This document shows, in pieces, positions 29,720-36,100 of a stretch of 36,100 bases of DNA. The notes below the pieces were generated by a model. It did not search any database and was not told the DNA's origin. It was given only the letters and a program-made list of their open reading frames with translations. The DNA comes from NIOZ-UU13 sp035528395 (GTDB lineage Bacteria; Planctomycetota; Phycisphaerae; Sedimentisphaerales; Anaerobacaceae). A program made the position numbers and the translations under genes. The stretch is taken from contig DATKYR010000304.1 in the NCBI GenBank assembly GCA_035528395.1, positions 1 through 36,100 on the forward strand, read 5' to 3'. How positions within the stretch are numbered: position 1 is the first letter of the stretch; each line of letters begins with the position of its first letter.

Positions 29720-32107
29720 ATGAAATTTCCAAAATCTCAAATGCGTAGTAAGACTGCTGTTCTTATTGCGAGCGCCATATTACTTTTAGGTTTAGCTACC
29801 GGAGCATTTGCACAAAATGTTGACCATGAGCGTATGGTTACGTTGTCCAAACCGAAGCGGCAATTGTCCCGTCCGATGCTGTTCTTCACTGCTGAGAAGC
29901 TGGAGCGCTTGCGTGAACGCATTGCCGAAGACGACATATTCAGCGAGGCCCGGGACAAGCTTCTCGGTCGTGCGAATCAGCTGCTTAAGGAGAAGCTTGT
30001 ATCAAAGGAATATGCCGAGGGCGGCACCGGACAGCACGGCAACTACAGTCGGCCGAGTAGTCAGATTGCCGACATGGGAGGAACGCTGGGGCTGGCTTAT
30101 CAGATGACCGGTGAAAGACGCTATGCAAAGAAACTCAGAGATGCACTTATCCATTATGGACATCTGAGAAGATGGGCCGGTGATGCGCATCGGGACCCGC
30201 CGTGGCATTCGGAGCTGAACACGGCCAGGTTTTGCTATGGTTATGCAGTGGGATACGACAGCATTTATGATTTTCTCTCGGCGGAAGAAAAAAAGAACAT
30301 CGCCGGGTCTATGATTCGGCTGGGTATTGGGCCTACATTAGATGACTGGATTCTGGGTGAAAAGCGCATTCATGCGCTGGATTCCATGGGGCATAACTGG
30401 TGGAGTGTTTGCGTTTCGATGGCCGGTCTGGCGGCATTGTCACTATTGGATGATGCGCCACACGCTGAGCTGTGGGTCCAGCGTGTTTCACAAGCTTTTC
30501 CAGAGTGGTTTTACTATAACGGAAATGTCCTGCAAAATAAGACGGCCAACTTCGATGAGAACGGGGCCTTTTACGAGAGCGTCGGTTATGCCAATTACGC
30601 GCTGTCGGAGTATTTGCTTTTTCGGCTGGCCTACTCGAATGTGTTCGGCAAATCATCGTCGCCTGATATACCATTGCTGGAGGAGGCAGGTGATTTTTTT
30701 GTTCACACGTGCTATCCGACTTCGGATTCGATAATGTCGGTGAATTTCGGTGACAGCAGTCTGCGCACAACGGGGGCACGAACTGTGCGAATGCTGCTTG
30801 CCAACGGCTATGATAAGCCTCAATATCATTGGTATTTAAATCGGACCGATTCGGGATTGGGTGACCCGGTGGGGCTGGTCTATTATGAGTTGCGTCCACG
30901 AGAATCTCTTGGGAATGATTTTGTGCAGTCGATGCTGTATCAGGATATCGGCTGGGCAATCCTTCGCTCGTCGTGGCAGGATGATGCGACGATGTTAGCG
31001 GTAAAGTCGGGCTTTGCGTGGAACCATGCGCATCCTGATGCGGGGTCTTTTATTTTGTTTCATAACGGTGAGCCCCTAATTATCGATTCCGGCAATTGCT
31101 CTTACAGCAGAAGGGAGTATACGAGCTATTACCGTCACAGCAAGGCCCACAATGTTATCCTGAGCGACGGTCACGGACAGAATTCTGAAGACTGCGGCAA
31201 CGGCGACCGCGGGACAGTAACGCCCGGTCGGATACACAGGTTGATGGATACGGCGGGGCTTAGATATATTTTCGCTGATGCTACCGGACCGACGTCGTGG
31301 AAGTTCTCACGCAATTACCGTCATTTCTTGTGGATTGGTAGTGTGATACTGATATTCGATGATGTCCGAACCTACGAGACAGGCCAGCTCGAATGGCTGC
31401 TGCATTATCAGGACAAGGCGGACAAAAAAGACCAGAAGATATTGCTGTCGAATGGGAATGCCCGTGCGGTCGTAATGCCGTTGTTTCCGGAAGAAATTAA
31501 AGTAACCGAAAAGAAAGGCCTAAAAGACCACAGGCCTGATACGGAGGTTACATACCTTGCTTTTTCGCCTGAAAGAACTGGACGGGAGAATAAGTTCATA
31601 ACGGCTGTGCTGCCGTTTGGGTCTAATGGTGAAGAGCCCGCAGTCAAAATTGAGCGATTAAAAATTAACGACGCGATAGGTGTTCGGCTCAGCGAAGGAG
31701 AAATGGTTACTGATGTGTATCTGAATCTTCGGGCGGACGGCCGAAAGATGCATCGCAATAGTTGTAATGCGATTGACGGCTGGGATACCGATGCGTATAT
31801 AATTGCAATCACCCGTCACAAAGGGGACGAGAAGAATGACCCGGATTCAGTGGTGCGGTGCTTTGTTGCCTGCGGCAGCTACCTCCGCAAGAACGGTAAA
31901 GTCGTGCTCGATTCACTATCAAAGGTTTATACCGTTTTCGTGCCGGGCAAGGAAATGCAAGTGCACTTGGAAGGACAACCTACGATGAATGTAATGTTGA
32001 GGGCGGTGGTGAAACCGAACAAAGTTGTGCTTAATGGAAAAAACGTCGAGGTGCTTTATGACGAAACGGTACATGCAATTCGGGTTGGTACAAATGTTCC
32101 AAGGTAA
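29720..32107 (+). CDS. Exported heparinase II/III-type polysaccharide lyase
   Basis: A 795-aa secreted protein with GGAGG seven bases before ATG and a signal peptide ending AFA|Q at residue 31. Residues ~50-370 form the alpha/alpha toroid of alginate/heparin lyases, with HNWWSVCVSMAGLAALSLL and ENGAFYESVGYANYALSEY. Residues ~430-490 match the Hepar_II_III core: SGFAWNHAHPDAGSFILFHN, then PLIIDSGNCSYSRREYTSYY and RHSKAHNVILSDG, with His and Tyr residues that bind Mn/Zn and substrate. A C-terminal beta-sandwich completes it. The enzyme should cleave uronic-acid-containing polysaccharide by beta-elimination. The exact PL family cannot be decided by eye. It lies between two sulfatases, consistent with a sulfated uronate-bearing glycan. 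Confidence 0.88.
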   Translation: MKFPKSQMRSKTAVLIASAILLLGLATGAFAQNVDHERMVTLSKPKRQLSRPMLFFTAEKLERLRERIAEDDIFSEARDKLLGRANQLLKEKLVSKEYAEGGTGQHGNYSRPSSQIADMGGTLGLAYQMTGERRYAKKLRDALIHYGHLRRWAGDAHRDPPWHSELNTARFCYGYAVGYDSIYDFLSAEEKKNIAGSMIRLGIGPTLDDWILGEKRIHALDSMGHNWWSVCVSMAGLAALSLLDDAPHAELWVQRVSQAFPEWFYYNGNVLQNKTANFDENGAFYESVGYANYALSEYLLFRLAYSNVFGKSSSPDIPLLEEAGDFFVHTCYPTSDSIMSVNFGDSSLRTTGARTVRMLLANGYDKPQYHWYLNRTDSGLGDPVGLVYYELRPRESLGNDFVQSMLYQDIGWAILRSSWQDDATMLAVKSGFAWNHAHPDAGSFILFHNGEPLIIDSGNCSYSRREYTSYYRHSKAHNVILSDGHGQNSEDCGNGDRGTVTPGRIHRLMDTAGLRYIFADATGPTSWKFSRNYRHFLWIGSVILIFDDVRTYETGQLEWLLHYQDKADKKDQKILLSNGNARAVVMPLFPEEIKVTEKKGLKDHRPDTEVTYLAFSPERTGRENKFITAVLPFGSNGEEPAVKIERLKINDAIGVRLSEGEMVTDVYLNLRADGRKMHRNSCNAIDGWDTDAYIIAITRHKGDEKNDPDSVVRCFVACGSYLRKNGKVVLDSLSKVYTVFVPGKEMQVHLEGQPTMNVMLRAVVKPNKVVLNGKNVEVLYDETVHAIRVGTNVPR

Positions 32108-32214
32108 GGCAGCTATTGGCGATGTCTGTGTATCTAATGATTATTTCTGTACAGAAAGATACAGGTGTAATATGATTTGGGAAAAGAAATAGTGTTCGTT
32201 CGGGAGGTCATACG

Positions 32215-33690
32215 ATGAGTGAATACATTTGCACAAGACGTGGTTTTTTAATGAATGCTGGACTTGGACTTATTGCCTTATCGCTGCCGGAAGTATCCGC
32301 TTTTGCAAAGGAACGAAGCAAGCCGAATATTCTGTTCATCTTTGCCGACGACCAGTGCTTTGAAACGCTACGGTCAATGGGCTGCGACGAAATACAAACG
32401 CCGAACCTTGATAGGCTTGTTCGAAACGGCGTTACTTTTACGCATGCATACAATATGGGTTCCTGGCTGGGAGCAGTGTGTGTGGCCAGCCGAACGATGC
32501 TCAATACGGGTCGGTTCCTGTGGATAGCAAAAGCGCTCGAGCCGAAGCTGAAGGAAGAGACCAAAGCCGGCAGGTTCTGGTCGAAGTATATGAAGCAAGC
32601 CGGCTACGATACTTATATGAGCGGCAAATGGCACGTTAAAGGTATCAAGCCGGAAGACATATTCGATTACGTCAAAGACGTCCGGCCTGGGATGCCCAAT
32701 CAAACCCCGCTGGGGTACAACCGACCTATAGAGGGAATACCGGACCTATGGAAACCGTGGGATATGAGAAATGGTGGTTACTGGAAGGGCGGTAAACACT
32801 GGAGCGAAGTCCTCAAAGACAACGCGCTGGAGTTTCTCGAAAACGCTTCAAAGAGCGAAAAACCATTCTTTATGTATCTTGCTTTCAACGCCCCGCATGA
32901 CCCCAGACAATCTCCAAAGGAATACGTGGACAAGTACCCGCTGGACAAAGTGAAAGTCCCTGCCAATTTCCTGCCGGAATATCCGTACAAAGACTCAATC
33001 GGCTTAAGCAAGAAGCAGAGAGATGAAAGTATCGCCCCCTTCCCCCGCAGTGAATACGCCGTCAAAGTAAATCGTCAGGAATACTACGCGATAATCACCC
33101 ACATGGACACTCAGGTCGGTGTCATTCTGGATGCCCTGGAAAAGACCGGCAAAGCCGACAACACTTATATCTTTTTTACGGCCGACCATGGACTGGCGGT
33201 CGGCCATCACGGTCTGATGGGAAAACAAAACATGTATGACCACAGCGTCAGAGCTCCGCTGATGGTCAACGGACCCGGCATTCCGAAGAACAAAAAGATA
33301 GATGCTCCTGTATATCTTCAGGACATCATGCCGTCAACACTGGAACTTGCAGGTGTTAAGAAGCCCGGACACGTTCAGTTCAAGAGCTTAATTCCACTTA
33401 TCGACGGCAGAGCCAACAGCAGTTACGATGCAATTTACGGCGGTTATATAGACCTGCAGAGGATGATCAGCACAGATGGTTACAAAATGATTTACTATCC
33501 GAAAATCGGTAAAACCCTCCTCTACAATCTCAAGGCCGACCCTCTGGAAATGAACAACCTTGCGGACGACCCAGCCTATACCGGCTTGATAAGGAAGCTA
33601 AGGAGAAAGCTGAAAGAGCTGCAACAAGAAGTGGGCGACACGCTCAATATCGATAATCTCCCCTATCTCAGTTCTTCAGCAGGGCGTTGA
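32215..33690 (+). CDS. Tat-exported sulfatase with CVASR motif
   Basis: A 491-aa sulfatase-family protein with GGGAGGT before ATG. The N-terminus TRRGFLMNAGLGLIALSLP is a good Tat signal. Metal ligands are in FADDQCFETL, and GKWHVKG and FTADHGLAVGHHGLMGK give the remaining active-site residues. The catalytic Cys89 sits in CVASRTML, so Pro of the usual CxPxR is replaced by Ala. CxAxR is accepted by formylglycine-generating enzyme in some families, so activity is plausible. The ending YNLKADPLEMNNLADD is typical for the group. It differs clearly from the other sulfatase and probably acts on a different sulfate position. Confidence 0.9.
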   Translation: MSEYICTRRGFLMNAGLGLIALSLPEVSAFAKERSKPNILFIFADDQCFETLRSMGCDEIQTPNLDRLVRNGVTFTHAYNMGSWLGAVCVASRTMLNTGRFLWIAKALEPKLKEETKAGRFWSKYMKQAGYDTYMSGKWHVKGIKPEDIFDYVKDVRPGMPNQTPLGYNRPIEGIPDLWKPWDMRNGGYWKGGKHWSEVLKDNALEFLENASKSEKPFFMYLAFNAPHDPRQSPKEYVDKYPLDKVKVPANFLPEYPYKDSIGLSKKQRDESIAPFPRSEYAVKVNRQEYYAIITHMDTQVGVILDALEKTGKADNTYIFFTADHGLAVGHHGLMGKQNMYDHSVRAPLMVNGPGIPKNKKIDAPVYLQDIMPSTLELAGVKKPGHVQFKSLIPLIDGRANSSYDAIYGGYIDLQRMISTDGYKMIYYPKIGKTLLYNLKADPLEMNNLADDPAYTGLIRKLRRKLKELQQEVGDTLNIDNLPYLSSSAGR

Positions 33691-33733
33691 GCGTGGTCCT
33701 TTGATAGATGGTCAATATCCACGATGGATTAGT

Positions 33734-33758
33734 GAGTGGTGAGTGGTGAGTGGTGAGT
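33734..33758 (+). repeat. 7-bp tandem repeat GAGTGGT
   Basis: Three perfect GAGTGGT units (33734-33754) plus a partial fourth lie ~40 bases upstream of the GH32 start. The length may vary by slippage and change promoter or leader spacing. Confidence 0.6.
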
Positions 33759-33798
33759 ATTCAACTTCCAATTAACCACTCAGTTCGAGAAAGGCGAT

Positions 33799-35523
33799 AT
33801 GATGAAAAAGTTATTGTTGAGTATTTTTATGGCGGTGTTTAGTTGTCTGAGTACCATTAACGCTCAGGAGGATGTTTTGAAAGCAGATAAGAGCCGGGAT
33901 TTTTTGCTGGAGAAGAAATATTTAAACTTTCCTGTCAAGAACGGAGCCGATAAACGCCTGATAAGTCTCGTTATCGATGGCAAGGTGGTCCGGGAATTTG
34001 AAATCGAACTGGCTCCTGATGAAGCTGATTTCTGGGTGTTTTTGGATATAAAAGAGTTTAGAGGGAAAAAAGCTATTCTGAGCATAGATAAGTATGAGCC
34101 AACCAAAAGCAAAGGTTTTGATTCTATTTATCAGGCAGATACTTTTATCGGTGAGGAGAATCTGTATCGGGAGAAGCTGCGGCCGCAGTTTCATTTCACC
34201 TCCCGCCGGGGCTGGAATAACGATTCCAACGGGATGGTCTATTATGATGGGGAGTATCATCTGTTTTATCAACATAACCCTTACGGCTGGAAGTGGGGTA
34301 ATATGACCTGGGGCCATGCGGTCAGTAAAGATATGGTCCATTGGAACGAATTAGGCGATGCGATACACCCAGACCGTCTGGGGACAGTTTTTTCCGGTTC
34401 GGCAGTAGTCGATGTAAATAATACGGCAGGATTTAAGACAGGCGATGAGAAGGTAATTGTATGTATTTACACTTCTGCGGGCGGAACAAATCCCATGTCA
34501 AAAGGACAACCCTTCACTCAATCAATCGCCTACAGCAATGACCGCGGCAGAACCTGGAAAGTCTATGAGGGCAATCCCATTCTGGGCCACATCAATGGGA
34601 GCAATCGGGACCCAAAAGTTATCTGGCATAAACCGACCGGACAGTGGGTGATGGCACTGTATCTGGATAAACGCACGATGGGATTTCTCACATCCGGAGA
34701 TTTGAAATCGTGGGAATTCCAGAGCGAGCTGAAGTGCTTTCATGAGTGCCCTGAACTGTTTGAGCTGCCGGTCGATGATGATGAAAATAACAAGAGGGGC
34801 CCCGCTTCGCGGGAATCCAAATGGATATTGTACGGCGGCAGTGGGGAATACTTGATTGGCAGTTTCGACGGCAGGCAATTTAAGAGCCAGGCAGGGCCGG
34901 TCCCTTTCCATTACGGCAATTGCTTCTACGCCTCTCAGACATTCAATAACATTTCCAAAAATGACGACCGACGTATCCAGATGGCCTGGGGCAGGGTGGC
35001 GATGCCTGAGATGCCGTTCAACCAGATGATGCTGTTCCCGGTGACACTGTCTCTGCGGACAACTGAAGAAGGACTTCGGATGTTTGCCAGACCAATACGC
35101 GAAATTGAAAAACTTCATAAGCGTAAACACCAATGGAAAAACAAAATCTTAAAGCCGGGAGACAATTTGCTTTCAGGTCTTTCGGGTGAATTGTTTCATA
35201 TTCTCGTTGAGCTTCAAGTTAATGATGATGTACAGGAAACCGGATTTGTCATTCGTGATATTCCGGTCGTTTATAATTTTCAAAAACAGGAATTGTCCTG
35301 TCAGAAAAAAACAGCTCCTTTAACACCGGCCGATAGTAAAATCCGCCTGGAACTTCTGGTGGATCGCACTTCAATTGAAATATTCGGTAACGACGGCAGA
35401 GTCTATATGCCGATGGGTGTGATCCTTGCCCATAACTCAAAGTCACTGGAAATTTTCACAAAAGGCGGAAATACTGAGGTAAAATCTCTGGAGGTTTACG
35501 AGCTCCGTTCCGTTTGGCCATAA
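33799..35523 (+). CDS. Exported GH32 fructan hydrolase (levanase/inulinase-like)
   Basis: A 574-aa enzyme with a signal peptide ending INA|Q and an extra N-terminal sandwich domain (~30-125) before the five-bladed propeller. All GH32 signatures are visible. The nucleophile Asp142 is in WNNDSNG (the usual P is S), with FYQHNPYG and WGNMTWGHAVS nearby. The transition-state stabiliser Asp271 is in NRDP and the acid/base Glu316 in HECPELFEL. The C-terminal beta-sandwich ends in LLVDRTSIEIFGNDGR. Residues ~331-341 (NKRGPASRES) are extra relative to what I expect in the family, and are encoded by a short palindrome. It cleaves beta-fructosides such as levan or inulin, which fits poorly with a fucose-only substrate. 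Confidence 0.92.
   Translation: MMKKLLLSIFMAVFSCLSTINAQEDVLKADKSRDFLLEKKYLNFPVKNGADKRLISLVIDGKVVREFEIELAPDEADFWVFLDIKEFRGKKAILSIDKYEPTKSKGFDSIYQADTFIGEENLYREKLRPQFHFTSRRGWNNDSNGMVYYDGEYHLFYQHNPYGWKWGNMTWGHAVSKDMVHWNELGDAIHPDRLGTVFSGSAVVDVNNTAGFKTGDEKVIVCIYTSAGGTNPMSKGQPFTQSIAYSNDRGRTWKVYEGNPILGHINGSNRDPKVIWHKPTGQWVMALYLDKRTMGFLTSGDLKSWEFQSELKCFHECPELFELPVDDDENNKRGPASRESKWILYGGSGEYLIGSFDGRQFKSQAGPVPFHYGNCFYASQTFNNISKNDDRRIQMAWGRVAMPEMPFNQMMLFPVTLSLRTTEEGLRMFARPIREIEKLHKRKHQWKNKILKPGDNLLSGLSGELFHILVELQVNDDVQETGFVIRDIPVVYNFQKQELSCQKKTAPLTPADSKIRLELLVDRTSIEIFGNDGRVYMPMGVILAHNSKSLEIFTKGGNTEVKSLEVYELRSVWP
34791..34820 (+). repeat. Palindromic repeat inserted in frame in GH32
   Basis: gaggggccccgcttcgcggg with aatcc forms a CCCGC-TTC-GCGGG hairpin inside the coding sequence and encodes RGPASRES. 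The segment gcgggaatcc also occurs, inverted, in the intergenic repeat near 23908. Confidence 0.45.
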
Positions 35524-35893
35524 GCACAAGTTTTTTCATCAGCAATAATCACCTAAAATTATGGGAACCTGTAAAAATTCATTTTTACTGCGAACGGCAG
35601 CAATGTCCGCCGGCGGCGTTGTCAGGCCAAACTGCGTCCTCGACATAGCTTTGACTATGCCTGCGGCGATTTTGACCTTCCGCCTTGCCGGAGAAAATTT
35701 CGTACGTTCTCGTAACAAAAGCAATTTTTAGAGGCCCCCTTAAGTTTTTCAAACCGGAACTTTCCATAGCGGTTATTTTCTAATGCCAGCAAGCAGGTAG
35801 AGTATATATAAATCCTGCACTAACGGCAAGAATACAGATTGGCCCATTCCCTTCGATTACACTCAGGGTAAACTCAATGCGCTCAGGACAGGA
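35524..35893. other. Gene-poor stretch with a dispersed-repeat-like block
   Basis: No gene is supported, except the minus-strand mini-ORF whose end reaches 35780. Bases 35567-35735 form a block with strong internal structure: ccgccggcgg at about 35608 and a CATAG-CTTTGA-CTATG hairpin at about 35645-35660. The block is open in more than one frame on the minus strand without resembling a known protein. It looks like a repetitive intergenic or structured-RNA element. Confidence 0.4.
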
Positions 35894-36100
35894 TTTGATT
35901 GGGTTTGTTTTTTGGAGCCTGAAGGCGGTTTCATTTTCATAATCCTTTGTAATAAAGACGTTTGCGCTCATTTTGGGCCTTTGAAGAAATTGGGTTTGTT
36001 TATTCGGACTTCGAAATCATCTTTTTTTCTGTAATCCTTTGTTATAAGTGAGTTTATATTCATTTTGGCTCTTTTTAAATTGGGTTTGATTGGGTTTGAA
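35780..36100 (-). repeat. Tandem ~90-bp repeat array with ATGA-linked mini-ORFs
   Basis: ATTGGGTTTG occurs at 35898-35907, 35989-35998, 36079-36088 and 36089-36098. AATCCTTTGTWATAA occurs at 35941 and 36033. TCATTTTGG follows each time. On the minus strand each unit starts a mini-ORF: 36063-35968 (31 aa, MNINSLITKDYRKKDD...) and 35971-35780 (63 aa, MSANVFITKDYENETA...). The first ORF's stop overlaps the second ORF's ATG as ATGA. The two peptides share the M-x5-ITKDY pattern. The array continues past the window end. Whether it is translated is unknown. Confidence 0.6.

Noticed and set aside
35780..36100. CRISPR array
   Set aside because: The ~90-bp units are repeats throughout, without short constant repeats separated by unique spacers, and no cas genes are present.

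Overview
The window looks like a piece of a chromosome from an anaerobic or sediment-type planctomycete of the Phycisphaerae/Sedimentisphaerales kind. This is an inference from gene content: many Tat- or lipoprotein-exported sulfatases and glycosidases, PD40-dockerin-LamG surface proteins, a planctomycete-style tyrosine recombinase and no SusC/SusD genes. No 16S rRNA or marker gene is present to confirm it.

Region A (1-9436) is an integrated mobile element. Its right boundary is a tRNA-Ala(CGC) gene on the minus strand (9436-9506), and the integrase reads straight through that tRNA. Moving left from the integrase are a small basic DNA-binding protein, an AlpA/Xis-like protein, a truncated HTH peptide, GGACAC repeats that could be an origin, a P4/D5-type primase-helicase, a MerR-like small protein and a 403-aa element protein. 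Further left is cargo: a minus-strand operon of three unrecognised genes (one membrane, two soluble), a bacterial DCD-domain protein, and AT-rich remains of a Type I restriction-modification methylase/specificity locus. The left attachment site is not in the window.

Region B (9585-15343) is host-like: a nitroreductase, tRNA-Val(TAC), a signalling cluster and a lipoprotein M20-type peptidase. The signalling cluster comprises a PAS-PAS histidine kinase, an NtrC-type sigma-54 activator, and a response regulator fused to a duplicated four-cysteine domain. A near-consensus sigma-54 promoter and an upstream palindrome lie in front of the last gene.

Region C (15344-18753) holds a 3'-half copy of tRNA-Val, a palindromic repeat, and a 930-aa protein that is almost entirely Ala/Lys/Glu/Arg coiled coil capped by a Cys-rich motif at each end.

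Region D (18876-35523) is a polysaccharide-degradation locus: a lipoprotein amidohydrolase, a sialidase-like BNR protein, a PD40-dockerin-LamG protein, a Na+/solute symporter with a lipoprotein rhamnose/fucose mutarotase, an alpha-L-fucosidase (GH29), two sulfatases, a heparinase II/III-type lyase and a GH32 fructan hydrolase. The fucosidase, sulfatases, mutarotase and lyase together suggest a sulfated, fucose-containing glycan. A perfect 19-bp palindrome between the divergent symporter and fucosidase genes is a likely operator.

Intergenic DNA carries many dispersed palindromes. The right end (35567-36100) holds a dispersed-repeat-like block and a tandem array of ~90-bp units, each encoding a mini-ORF joined to the next by an ATGA overlap.
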